Assembly: GCA_022036555.1 (NCBI GenBank)
Contig: CM039122.1
Location: 53,084,693-53,148,692, forward strand
Origin: Microstegium vimineum
Taxonomy: Eukaryota > Streptophyta > Magnoliopsida > Poales > Poaceae
Reading direction: 5' to 3'
Length of the DNA stretch: 64,000 nt
Made by a program: the position numbers and the translations under genes. The number at the start of each line of letters is the position of its first letter. Position 1 is the stretch's first letter. Under the pieces are notes generated by a model that worked only from the letters and a program-made list of their open reading frames with translations, had not been told where the DNA came from and made no database searches. Below are positions 1 through 11,534 of the stretch, piece by piece.

Positions 1-2927
1 AAGGTAACCATCCAAAAAGAGATCCAACAAGTATCCAGTTTAAGTGTATTACTACGTGGTAGAGGATAGGGTTATGTTTCCATATGCGAGGAACACGACG
101 ATTCGAACCGGTTTATCCCAGCTAAGGACTTCCCAATCACACGACATATACATCACTAAAGCACGCATATGACTACTTTTCCCTGGATCCTCTCGCCAAA
201 ACCGGGGTTCCGCCACCCGAGAGCACAGTACATCTCCATCCAGTTCGCTAACTTGGAGGGTAAACACTACTCTCGCTATCTCTCCACTCCCAGTGCGGGT
301 TAACCGTTCTTAAGACGAGAATAGCCAGAGTCCAGCTTCCCAAAGTATGTGATAAGTACTCCAAAGTCACAACCCTTGTACATCTACAACGGCAAGGCCC
401 TAATGACACAAGCGGAAAGAACCAGCTCACCAGTCACCGCTGGTGGTTCCCAAACACCGTGTCCGCCCGGTCCCGATTATTACTTCCAACCATCTCCCTT
501 TTTCATCAAAACATAACCATTTGCCGAAGCAATACGCTATGTGTAGGTAACCGGAAAAATCACCTACTATAAAAGTTCTAAGCATACTAAGCATTTTAAC
601 AAAAATTTGCATCTCTAAACAAGTGTCAAGGTTTAAGGCACAAGTAACACAAGGATAAGGCTATGCATCGAATAGGAATTTAATAAAGTACCGTAATGGA
701 ATAAAATAATCATAAATGTATTTAAAGCAATCATTTTAAATACAAGGAAATGTTTGAATGCACCGGGGCTTGCCTTGGTTGGAGGGATAAACAAACTCGG
801 GTTCAGATTCAAGAAAGAAAACCTCTTCACTAGAGGTATCCAACCCACCCAACGAACAATCTACACGCTATAATGACATGTTTTAGATGATGCTTGAGTA
901 GTAAACATGATGCTCAACACATACAAGCATGCATTTAGAAGATGAATTAAATAAATTACAACCTTGAGTACAACTTTCCTTCATGAAGGAAAGCAAAACT
1001 AGGTTATAAAGCAAATTTAATTAAACCCTATTATCTTGATTATCTAAGTTAATAATTACATCCAAAAGAACTGAGTAAACAACATCACATCAAGCATTCC
1101 CAACTTGTGTTTGTCACTGGACAAATGACCATTTGCATCAAATAATCCAAAATCACTCAAAACCTAAAATCATTAGGGTTTCTAAACATTTTATAACTAA
1201 TTAAACAACTAGCCATATATAACAGTTCATCCAAAAATTTCCAAAATTTTTGTACAGCAAGGTAACAGTGTATAAAGGTCACACAAAAATACTAGTTTTT
1301 CAATTACTTTGAGCATTTTTACAGGATTAAAAAATGTATTAAATGTGCACATGTTATAATTTTATTAAATACTACACATCACAGAGAGCATTCACAAATT
1401 TTTGCAAAATTTAAACATGCACAAATTTTAAACAAATGAAAATACAAAAAGCATTACTATTCAAAACTGAAAAAGGGAAAAACCCTTTGAAATAGACACT
1501 GACGCCTGGGGCCCGCGCGTCAGCGTCCCAGCGCCAGAGCAGCGGCGCCGACGACCACAAAACACGGCGGCGCGTCGCCGTCGGTGATCAAACCGAACAA
1601 TCACCCCTCGAATTGGCTTCTAGACTCCACCCCGAACCCAACGAGGTGCAGCACGCCCAAAGCTATCCCTCAGAAAACCCTCGTCGACGGCTTCCGCAGC
1701 GGCCCGAGCTCGGCCGCTCGTGCGCCGACGAGAACAGGCATGCGCCGGAGAAACCAGGTCTCGAAAACGACCCAGGGAACAACCACGAGCAAAACGTCCA
1801 ACAGAAACGAGACTAAAACCTACCCTGGTGACCTTGTCGACGGCAAAGGCGACAACCCGCGCGCGACCGCACATACGCCGGCGGACATAGTCCTCAATCG
1901 GCTCAACCAACAACCCCAGCATGCTTAGCAGCCCCCAAACAACGCGAAGCGCACGCAAAACGAACCCAGAGCTAAACGCAACACCCTCGTCGACGGCCAT
2001 GGCGGACGGCGGGGATCTGCGCGACGTGCGCCGGAGAAAAATACGCACGCGCTCGAACAACCATCACCCAAAACCAGACTCAGGACGACTAGACGAAGCT
2101 AGCGCAAGACTCAAATCAGAAAATGATCAACTACAACGACCAGACGACGAACACTCCGGCGCGCCGGCCATGAACCGCGGCGGCGCTCGTGGACAGAGCT
2201 CGATGGCTCGATTCAGGGACAACCGAGTGTGCGGAGAGATCGAGGAGCTCACCCTGGTCACGAAGCGCTCGCAAGTGTGGCCGGAGATGAAGCAGAGACG
2301 GTTGGCGACGAAGACCGTGCCGGCGGAGACGATGAACCGAGCGGCAACGATGATGTTCCCGGAGCTATGGTCCACCATTTGCAAAACGGAGAAGCCGACA
2401 AGGATCAATGATGAACAAGGATCAAGAAACACAAGATGAAAAAGCAATGTGGCTCCTGTGTAGCCCGGTCGATAGCTGACCAGAGCGGCGGCGCTCTCGC
2501 CGGAGCCGAGGAAGAAGACGTTGCGCTGGGTGAATGTAGGCTCGACGGCTTTAACCAACTCACCCCGAGGATGCGCGAGGTCAAAGCGAAGACAATGGCA
2601 GTGGATTGAGCGGTTGGAAGTGGTTAACGAGCTCGGACGAGCTCGTCGACGATGGTGGCGCGCTCGGTGGAGCAGAGCAGAGCGATGGCGCGGCGTGGAA
2701 AGGGAGGCAGGAGTGGACCCTGTCCCGTTTTGAAGACGGCAACGGGTCCGCGACGTTGCCACACACACGACAGGACGTGCGTCGAGGCCAGGAGTCGCAC
2801 GGTGGCGTCGGCAGGTGGTCGGCCAGGTGTCGGCGTCGAGTTCACCGTCGCCATGCAAGTGCTTGATGAAATGACTGAACCGCCCCTGGTACTAATTTGC
2901 AAATTGCTCAAGCTTCTAGGGGTTTTC

Positions 2928-3150
2928 TGTTGACACAAAAAGCGTCAGGATCTGTGAACACCTCGGGCTATTACCCGAATTCGATATCCAAAGGTGTGCC
3001 AGTCGATTTGACCAGTTAATCGACATGGACGATAACTAGAACAAGATCCAAACAAGACAACGACGATACGCCCAGATGTCAAATCTCAGACTTGATCAAG
3101 ATAACTAGAGCAGAGCTGAACGAGACAACAACGATGCGCCTGGATGTCCG
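2928..3150 (-). repeat. 3' LTR remnant of the gag-only gypsy element
   Basis: About 223 bases almost identical to 4734-4955. The match stops near 3150, where the sequence passes into the end of the gag region. The outer terminus and target-site duplication are intact, so the loss is internal and happened after insertion. Confidence 0.85.
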
Positions 3151-3173
3151 ATCGTCAAAACAAGACTTCTTTT

Positions 3174-4692
3174 CTAACCGATCGGCAGGGTAATACCCAT
3201 TGCATTCAGGATAATTATCGACAGTAGGTAGCTTGATGCCTTCTTCCCAGCAGTGAACGAAAAAGGGACACTTCCAGTGGTCCTTATGCCGAAGCCACTC
3301 TTGGTGCTCTTCTTCTTCTTGCCGATGTCTCTCCTTTTGCGATTGCCGGTACTCTTGTCTTGGCTGCTTATGCGTGATTGCAACACCAGGAGCCCTTTGG
3401 CATTGCTACCTTCATCGGCAAACCTCCTCTCATCACGCTCAGCTACTTGATAGACAGGATCTACCGATGCATTCTTCCTGGCAGCTTCCGATGTCAGCAC
3501 TTTAGTTTTTTCACTGGTTTCCACCATATTATTTGGAAACGGGTGCTGATCAATCTTCATTGGTTTCTGGGCTTTAGAATTTTCAAATCTAATTCGTCCA
3601 GATTCAATTTCTGACTGCAACTGCTGCCTGAATACTTTGCAGTCATTGGTACTGTGTGAAGTCGCATTGTGCCACTTGCAATACCTGATCTTTCTGAGCT
3701 CTTCGGCCAATGGAATTACTTGGTTAGGCGCCAACTTAATCCGCCCTTCTTGAAGTAATAAGTCAAACATCCTATCGGCCTTGGTGATATCAAAGGTGAA
3801 CCTTTTAGCTTCCTTCCGGCCAAACGGACAAGACACAGATTTCTTATCCTTCACCCATTCGGCAGCGCTGATACTTAGCTCTTCGTCAGAATCCTCCTCT
3901 TGCTCAATGAAGGTCACCTTTTTATTCCAAGTTTTTCTAGGCTCAAAAGTTTTAACATCTTGATTGGCAATCCTCTGCACCAGATGACTTAGGCTTTCAA
4001 ATTCTTGAGACGCATACTTATCTTTGATGTGCGGCAGTAATCCTTGGAAGGCCAAATCTGCCAATTGCCGATCATCAAGCATCAAGTTGTAGCACTTGTT
4101 CTTTGTGTCTCGCAGCCTCTGGACAAAGCTTTCCACCGATTCATCATTACGTTGCCTCAGCTTAATCAAATCGGTAATCGTCTTCTCATGTATGCCAGCG
4201 AAGAAGTATTTATGAAACTGCCTCTCCAGATCGGCCCATGTGATTACAGAGTTTGGAGGCAATGATATAAACCATGTGAATACCGATCCAGACAATGATG
4301 ATGAGAACAATCTCACCCTCAGCTCTTCCTTGCTGGCAGCTTCTCCACACTGGACCAACATACTGGGGTGTTTGCCCTTCTTTGAAAGATTGCATAACCG
4401 CATTGTACACAGTATTGGACAACACATTGGAGTGGCTAATTAATGCTTGATTTAAGGCAGAATTAATCATCTCTTGCAACTTACCAGGATTGACAACAAA
4501 CGTGACCTGCCGTGGCAACAACGGATCTTGCTTCTGGATGGCTTCGCCGCTCCTGCTTAGGCTGAAGGACTTCAGATACAATTGCTTGTACTCCTCCATA
4601 GCCCGCTCCATAGCCAGCTTCTGATCATCTTTTAGATCGGCCTCGGAGACTTCAATGACGTTCCTCTAATTGACATCAGTATGATCACCCAT
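3174..4692 (-). pseudogene. Broken gypsy gag
   Basis: The protein would be the structural capsid polyprotein of a Ty3/gypsy element. A start at 4690-4692 is followed after eight codons by an in-frame TAG (4666-4668). A second stretch begins upstream of 4611, and the frame shifts near 4320. The main stretch (4427-3174) carries a recognisable retrotransposon gag domain (FTWFISLPPNSVITWADLE, then FHKYFF and ESFVQRLRDTKN). Further on is a degenerate knuckle-like segment, CKWHNATSHSTNDCKVF. The C-terminal part is rich in lysine and charged residues. The protein ends close to the 3' LTR remnant with no pol behind it. The stop and the shift make it non-functional as read. Confidence 0.85.
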
Positions 4693-4733
4693 GGTAGATG
4701 TAAAATTTGTCCCACCGGGTGTGCCAAAAGAGG

Positions 4734-5732
4734 TGTTGACACAAAAAACGTCAGGATCTGCGAACACCTCGGGCTATTACCCGAATTCGATATCCAAAGG
4801 TGTGCCAGTCGATTTGACCAGTTAATCGACAAGGACGATAACTAGAACAAGATCCAAACAAGACAACGACGATACGCCCAGATGTCAAAACTCAGACTTG
4901 ATCAAGATAACTAGAGCAGAGCTGAACGAGACAACAGCGATGTGCCCGGATGTCAAAGCTCAGATTACTCCAACGCGGAACTTGCAAGGGTTGACGGAGA
5001 TCAAGGAGATGCAGCCCGTCGAAAGCTTGAAGAACTCGTAAATAGACTAGAACTAATGTAATAAAAGGGTAAATTGCATTGAAAGTAAATAAGAGTAATT
5101 GATTTGTTTGATGTATGATATAATTTTCACGACCCTTGGGTACATATTTATACTCCGGCAATAGGAGTTGTAGACAGACACGACTCGTACCTTTCCTAAA
5201 CAAAACACCCCCTATTTTAAAGGAAATAACAAACTCGCGCAGGAGTCGAACCCAAATAACAATACTATTTTCCTAAACAGACACTTCTATTTTTAAGGAA
5301 ACAAATGACTCATGCAAGAGTCGGACTCAAACTGCCATAATAATAATACTGGCATAAGACCACCAGTTTCCTTATGTTTTCTCTTCGATGAAACTTTCCA
5401 TCGGCAGACTCTTCAATCCGCAACTTTTTTATTGCCATCGGCAATCCTCCGCTGACGTCAACCACTACGTCACCTTGTGCCCATCGGCATCATCTCCTTA
5501 TCGGTAATACCTTCCAATCGGCAACTCTTCACCTCCACTGGTAACTTGTCTTTACCAATTAACTCCCATCGGAAAGAATCATCCAACTTCCATCGGCAAC
5601 AAACTTATCCTTTTCGCAGCATTCACCCTCATCGGTAACATTGACCGATGCCCTTCCGATGCCGATGGAAAATGGCTACCGATCGATGCAAGTCTTAGCT
5701 CATTTGACACATGCCGAAAAACGCTGTCAACA
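4734..5732 (-). repeat. 5' LTR (999 bp) of the gag-only gypsy element
   Basis: Complete LTR bounded by TGTTGACA and TGTCAACA. Its left 220 bases match 2928-3150 almost base for base, which identifies the shortened partner LTR. Reading the minus strand just past its end (4733 leftward), a segment containing TGGCACACCCGGTGGGAC lies where a primer binding site is expected; I do not assign the tRNA. Confidence 0.85.
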
Positions 5733-6227
5733 TTTTCATGAAAAACTTTGAATACGAAAAATGCTCAAAATTTCATGACCTACAACTTTGTCAATACTCA
5801 CATTTTCAAAATCGGCCTAGAAATAAAAATGCATTTTTGAAAATTTTAAAACCTTTTTAAAAAGGTTTACCCCCCTTTTCAAATACTTTAAAAATATGAA
5901 AACACTTGAAAAACTGTAAACACAACAAAAGCCAAACAAAGCTCTATAACTTTGCTTAAACAACCACATGCAAATTCTTTATAGATTTTGAAAATCATGT
6001 TTAGGGTTTAATCCAACCCCTCTGGGAATTAGGTTTTGGATTCAAATTTAAATTTTTGTGAATTTTGAAAAGATGACCTGCATTCACAACATTGATCAAA
6101 CATAGACAAGTAAACTCATTTTTTTAGTTCAATGCATATCCAGGTTTTCAAACAAGTGAATGATGCTTAATGCATATGATGACATGATCAATTTTTAATT
6201 AAGATGATTAACACCAGGGGTGTTACA

Positions 6228-9200
6228 AGCATGGATAGCATGGAAACATAATAGTCTATTGAGCCGAACAAGCGTTACAGGTTTCTATCCTTGCCCTTGT
6301 CTTGCCATCAAAAAGATGGAGCACCAAGAGACCGCAATCTTTCTTGGAAATCTGAATCCCCATTGATCCGTAGCCAATTTGCAGAGGTTGAGCAATTGTT
6401 GTACTGTGGTGGTTTCATCCCTGAAGACCTTTGCGTTTCGAGCCTTCCATAGCTACCAGCAAACAAGGGCAATGAAAGCCGGGAAGAGGTCATGTGGTAC
6501 ACCTCCGGAGGGAGGGATAGAATACAGGAAGTCAACGGTTGGATTGGTTGGGATAGTGAAACCCAGTTGCAACCATGTTTGTCTTGCTAAGTCGCAGTCC
6601 CAAATGATGTGTTCAGGTGTTTCATCTGCAGAGTTGCATATCTAGCATGTCGGGGTGTCGACAATGTGTTTTCTGAAAAGCAAACAGCGGCACTGGATGT
6701 GCTTCTGAAGGAGTAGCCACATGAAGAGTTGTACACGCAGAGGTGAAGGTGTTCTCCACACGAAGTCTGAACTGACATTTTGATCCTGATTTCTAGCCTT
6801 GAGCAGTCTGTAGATAGCTCTGGTGTCAAGGCTTTTGTCTTCCTTAATGAACAGAGACTGCCGCTGGTCAGGGAGTTATGTTGGCACATGAGAGGAGATG
6901 TCCTGGCAGATGGAGGTTAGGTCCGCTCTTGCTTGCGGTGAGAGGCGCGAGACCAACGCGTTCTGAATTCCCAAGGCAAGCATTTCGCTGACAGAGGCAT
7001 TTTTGTGAGTGCAGTGGCTGAAAAGGGCTGGGTAAATGTCTTCAAGGGGCTCATCCCCTAGCCAGACATCAGCCCAAAAGGAGCAGGCTCTGCCATCTCT
7101 GATGTCAACGTATGTAATTGCTCGATAAAGGGGCATCAGTGAGCGAAGAGTGTGCCAATGATCTCCATGCAGATCGCCCGTGAGATTAACCATCGAAGTA
7201 CGGCCCTGAACCCAAGTAGCCCAAGCGGAGGAGTTGGAGCAGTGGAGCTTGTGTAGGAGTTTTAGCAGAAGGCAGATGTTCTGAATTCCAATGTCTCTGA
7301 TGCCCAAACCACCCTGATCTCGTGGGTTGCAAACCTTATCCCAAGCAACCAGGCAGCTCGACGCCGACGCCGTTCCCGAGGAGGTACCAGACCAAAGGAA
7401 GGCTCGTCTTCTCTTGTCCATCAACTTAATGATAGTTGGAGGAATCTGCAGGGAGCTCATTGAGTAGACCAAGAGCGAGTCAAGCACTGAATTTACCAAG
7501 ACTGCTCACCCCATTGGGTTTAGAAGGCTGGTCTGCCAAGATCCCAAGTGCTTATCTATCTTCTGGATGGAGGCGTTGAAAGCCGACAGAGGTAGTTTAT
7601 GAGTTGACAGTGGCAGACCTAAGTAAGATTGGGGGAAACCCTCTTTTTTGCAGCCAAGAAAGTTGACGCACTCAGTCACGGTCTGATCAGCAACATGGAT
7701 CGGGACTAAAGTGCTTTTAGAGTAGTTGATGTGTAGGCCAGAGAAGCTTGCAAAGCTATCTAGGATTTCATGAAGGCATGCTGCCCCTATTGAGCATCCT
7801 CTGAAAACCACTAGTGTGTCATCAGCGTATTGGAGAACAGCAGGTTGTAAACTATCATCAGTTGGGTGTTTTATCTGGGGGGGCAGTCTCTGATCATGAT
7901 CTGCAGGGTTTCAGCGACTAGGAGGAAGAGGTAGGGGGAGATTGGGTCTCCTTGTCTGAGACCACGCTTGCAAGAAAACTAGGGGCCTGGGCAGCCATTT
8001 ACCAGTACTACTGTCCGAGAGGAGCTGAGAATGGTATGCATCCAATCTATCCAGCGTTGGCAGAAGCCTCTGGCATGTAGGACGCGAAAAAGGCCGTCCC
8101 AGTTGACCGTGTCAAAAGCTTTGGCAAAATCCAATTTAAGCACAATTGCAGGCTTCTTTCTTTTGTGACAGACTTGAACCAGCTCCATTGCATACACAAA
8201 GGTGTCGGTGATTGATCTTCCCTTGATGAAGCCAGTCTGATGGATGTCAATTAACTTTGAAATCTCTTTTTGCAATCTTGAGGTGAGTGTTTTGGAGAGG
8301 ATCTTCAAGCAACAATTCTGCAGACATATGGGTCTGAAGCAATCTACCTCAATTGCCGCTGGTTTTTGGGTATGAGCACCATATGTTATCTGTTGATGCA
8401 TTCCAGGTCGGCTTGTCCTTGATAAAAGGCATCCAGGAACTTTAGAACCTGAGTTTTAACCGTAGGCCACACCACCTTGAAGAAGGCTAGGCCAAAACCA
8501 TCTGGCCCAGGGGCACTGTTGGAGTTCAGAGAGAAAGTCACGAGCTTTACTTCCGCTTCAGTGAAGGGATCAACAATCCTGTTGCAGGGTTGTTGTCTGT
8601 CTAAGTAAAGGTTTGCAAGACCTAATGGTGCGGAGTGACCAGGAACACCAAGGATAGACTTGAAGTGGTTGGTCAGAGCATCTGTTTTCCTAGAGTGGCT
8701 GGTGATATCCTGCTGATTCACCTTCAGAGAGCGGATGAAGTTTCTATGCATACGCTGAGTGGCATTTGCATGGTGGAAAGCAGTGTTTGCATCACTTTCC
8801 TTGATCACCTTCTATTTGCTGCGCTGTTTCTAGTAAGCTGCCTTTGTTCTTAGTGCTTGTTGCAGACAATCTTGTGCTATTCTTCGGACCTGAAATTCCT
8901 CAGTGGAGAGATGTCTTGATTCTTCCAAGTAATCAAAAAGTTGTATAATGAATTGGTAGTTTTGGGTAAGAAAAGGTGGTGCCCTGTTACATCGTGCCCA
9001 GACCTTCGCTGCTGTCCGTGCAGCCTTGATGCACGCAGCCAGCTGCCCAGCCGCATCGTTGCGTGTAGGAGTTTGGACCCAACTCGTGAGAGTAGTGTCA
9101 AGGAAGGAATTATTTCTAAGCCAAGAGGATTCAAGCCAGAAGGAGTTGCTCTTGGGGAGATTGGTGGATAGAGATAGGAGGAGTGGGTGATGATCAGAGG

Positions 9201-9313
9201 TGGGTTTTGGGACGGAGGAGAGGGTAGCAAGGGGAAGGTGAGGTTGAGCTCGTTATTAGTGAAGGCTCGGTCCAATTTGGCAAGAATTGGATGTTCCTGG
9301 TGGTTGGACGAGG
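6228..9313 (-). mobile_element. Decayed L1-type LINE, truncated at both ends
   Basis: Minus-strand sequence codes, in several frames, for the pieces of an L1 ORF2 in the right order. First comes the end of the endonuclease domain (about 9310-8880, with LDRAFTNNELNLTFPLL), then a linker, reverse transcriptase (about 8600-7500) and the zf-RVT C-terminal region (about 7300-6300). The 5' part (ORF1 and most of the endonuclease) is absent where the copia LTR begins at 9314. The 3' end is cut at 6228 by the gypsy LTR, so neither a poly(A) tail nor target-site duplications are visible. Many stops and shifts show that it is an old copy. Confidence 0.85.
6300..9310 (-). pseudogene. L1 ORF2 remnants: endonuclease end, reverse transcriptase, zf-RVT
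   Basis: A working ORF2 protein nicks target DNA and reverse-transcribes its own RNA from the nick. Visible here are LNSNSAPGPDGFGLAFFK (about 8500), VLKLDFAKAFDTVNW (about 8130) and the active-site YADD followed by TLVVF (about 7830-7803). A GGLGIRDI motif lies near 7300, and a tryptophan-rich zf-RVT segment spans about 6750-6350. The pieces at 8808-8386, 8401-7979, 7811-7506 and 7499-6876 lie in different frames or are split by stops, so no full-length protein can be made. The domain order is standard for plant L1. Confidence 0.85.
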
Positions 9314-11408
9314 TGTTGAAAGGTCCTTGTGTGATTTTGGTAATTGAGTGACAACTTAGGTGAACTAATATGTGCTTAAGTGATATATACACAGGAGATT
9401 AGTTCACAGGTGATTGTGTGATGAAGGAGCTTAATTGCACATGAAACATAACATGGATTCATGTGACCAAGGTGGAGAAGATCAAGATGAGGCTTGGCTT
9501 GATGGACCGGTTGCAAGTGTGAAGGGAAATCGGGTGATGCTTGGCACCGATGGACCAAGGCAACGGTGAAGAGCAACTGAGGTCAAGGTTGACGAACCAA
9601 TACGGTCACATGATGATATGAAGTGGATCATATCACTTGGTGATAGGTTGGTGCATGTGTTGCATCAACATTGGAGATGGAGATGAAGATGGAATGGAAT
9701 GCACAAGGCAAAGGTATAACCATAGGGCATTTCATTTCACCGGTCATAGGTGTGTAGAGAAGTTTATGACCGGGTTTAGGATAGATAGCCGTACTATCAA
9801 GAGGGGCAAACTTGTTTGCATATCGGTTATCTAGTGCCATATGAGCGATCTAACCTTGTGATGCATTAGGATCGAGTGGCGCGGTGAGTTCAAGTGAAAA
9901 TGCTTTGAAAACAATTGTGAAAATGCTAACACACATGCACAAGGTGAAGAACACATTTGTGTTAGCACATGAGAAGCAAAGGAAGAAGTGCGGAGGAGTC
10001 TCAGCTGAAAACCGAGCTCCGGACGCTAGGGATAGTAGGGTCCGGACCATTGGTTGCGTCCGGAACCTAACCCTAGGTCTTGGCCGAGTCTGTGAGATCC
10101 GGACGCTCGGTGGAGCGAGTCTGGACGCAAGGGGAATGGGCGATCCGGACCATCGGCGGTGCATCCAGACGCCACCCCCACTGACTGAGCAGAGCAAACA
10201 GAGGAGATCCGGACGCTGTGTGCATGGTCCGGACCCCAGTGAAAAGTGCGTCCGGACCCTGTGCAGGAAGCGTGGTGAAGGGAGAAAACGGCTAGTTTCG
10301 TGGGGGGGGGGGGGCTTATAAATAGCCCTTGGCCGGCCCTTGGGGCTAGTTGAGCACCTTTGGCATGTGTTGCCCATAATGTGCTTGGTTTGGAAGCCCT
10401 CTAACTCACTCATACTTGATAGTGTTCATCCGATTGAGTGAGAGAGTGATCTCTAGTGCGTTGCTTTGAGAGATAGCTTCGTGTGGCACTAGGTGATCAT
10501 GTTGCAAGCTCGTGGTGCTTGTTACTCTTGGAGGTTGCCACCTCCTAGACGGCTTGGTGGCTTGAGGCTCCGTCGAAGCGCGCAAGAAGATTGTGCGGAG
10601 CTCCGGAGAAGTGCTTGTGAGGGGTGTTGTGCTCGCCCCGCGGGGATCGCGAAGAGCAACTCTAGTTGAGCGTGTCATTGAGTTACCCTCACTTGTGGGT
10701 AGATTATTGCGGCGCCCGAGTGAGTGGGCTAGGCTTGTGAACGCCTATTAGCCGCCGAATCACCAAGTGAGTGGTCGACACAACGGGGACTAGCTTGGTG
10801 GCAACCAAGTGAACCTCGGGAGAAAAATCGCCGTGTCAACCTTGTACATATTCTCGGTGGTTTGCATTCTTAAAATCACTAGCTTGTATTTACTTTCTTA
10901 TACTTGTGCTAGTGGTAGTTTGTTGCTCTTGTAACTTTTTAGCTTGTGTAGCTTGCCTAGTTACCTTCTAGCTTGTGTAGCTTAGAAGTAGCTCTTGAGT
11001 GGTTTATTGGCTTGTGTAGCCTTGTAAGTCACATTACTTAGCTTGTGTAGCTAAGTAAGTTGAGCTCTTTAGTTGACTTGTGTAGTCTTGCTAGAGAGCA
11101 TTGCTAGTGAGCTTAGGTGCTTTGTGCTTTGCTTACTAGTATGAGTAGGAGCTCCCGTTGTGCTTAGAGTACTAGTTGCTTAGGTTTGTGTGACCTTGCA
11201 ACCTAGACTTGTTTAGGTGATCTCTCCCTAGCTTTGCACCTTAGTGAGCCCAATTAGGATCTTTTGCTAGGTGCTAAAGTTATAGATATAGGGGTGTAGT
11301 CTTGGCTAGACCGATAGTTTTAATTCCACATTTGTTTCGGTTAGCCGTTGTGCTTAAGTTTTAGAAAAGACTATTCACCCTCCTCTAGTCCGCCATCTCG
11401 ACCCTACA
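9314..11408 (+). repeat. 5' LTR (2095 bp) of the copia element
   Basis: The LTR begins TGTTGA and ends CCCTACA, with the primer binding site two bases beyond. It contains a C/G tract (a run of 12 G near 10301-10313) and five spaced copies of an 11-base motif, CTTGTGTAGC with flanks, at 10938-11090. The last 711 bases recur inverted at 12768-13478. Confidence 0.8.
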
Positions 11409-11410
11409 CG

Positions 11411-11422
11411 TGGTATCAGAGC
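11411..11422 (+). promoter_or_regulatory. Primer binding site for reverse transcription (initiator tRNA-Met type)
   Basis: TGGTATCAGAGC lies two bases after the LTR end. This is the standard complement of the 3' end of plant initiator tRNA-Met used by many copia elements. It fixes the LTR boundary and the element's orientation. Confidence 0.9.
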
Positions 11423-11534
11423 TTGGTCTCTCATTTGTGGTCTTCACCGATCCGAGAGGATGGTGACTTATGGGCTAGATGTTGTTTGTCCATACATTTT
11501 TTATGGCACACACTTTGCACGGTGGAGACATTAA

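Larger units (their letters stand above)
2928..5732 (-). mobile_element. Internally deleted gypsy LTR retrotransposon, gag only, with 5-bp target-site duplication
   Basis: The element starts TGTTGACA (2928-2935) and ends TGTCAACA (5725-5732), a perfect 8-bp inverted repeat. It is flanked by the duplication TTTTC at 2923-2927 and 5733-5737. On the minus strand the order is a complete 5' LTR (4734-5732), a leader, gag (4692-3174) and a 3' LTR remnant (3150-2928). Protease, reverse transcriptase, RNase H and integrase are missing, as is most of the 3' LTR, so one deletion probably removed pol and the start of that LTR after insertion. It could not move without proteins from a complete relative. 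It sits inside the long LTR covering 1-6227, so it is the younger insertion. Confidence 0.9.
1..6227 (-). mobile_element. Long LTR of a gypsy-type element, cut by the window edge and interrupted at 2928-5732
   Basis: The plus strand ends at 6227 in GGGTGTTACA. This is the reverse complement of the TGTAACACCC start seen on three other LTRs in this window (ends at 24580, 29554, 36946). Bases 1-1500 are AT-rich and anonymous, about 1500-2870 are GC-rich, and 5738-6227 is AT-rich again; the other LTRs show the same GC-rich block followed by an AT-rich end. No coding domain is seen in the LTR itself, and short reading frames in the GC-rich block look fortuitous. The other LTR end is not visible, so the element continues left of the window. 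The right edge abuts an L1 LINE, which this element probably entered. The boundary at 6227 is firm; the family assignment is inferred from termini and layout. Confidence 0.6.

Noticed and set aside
1584..2938. Several overlapping open frames on both strands
   Set aside because: They sit in the GC-rich part of a long LTR, have no recognisable domain and are low-complexity; no splice or promoter context supports a gene.
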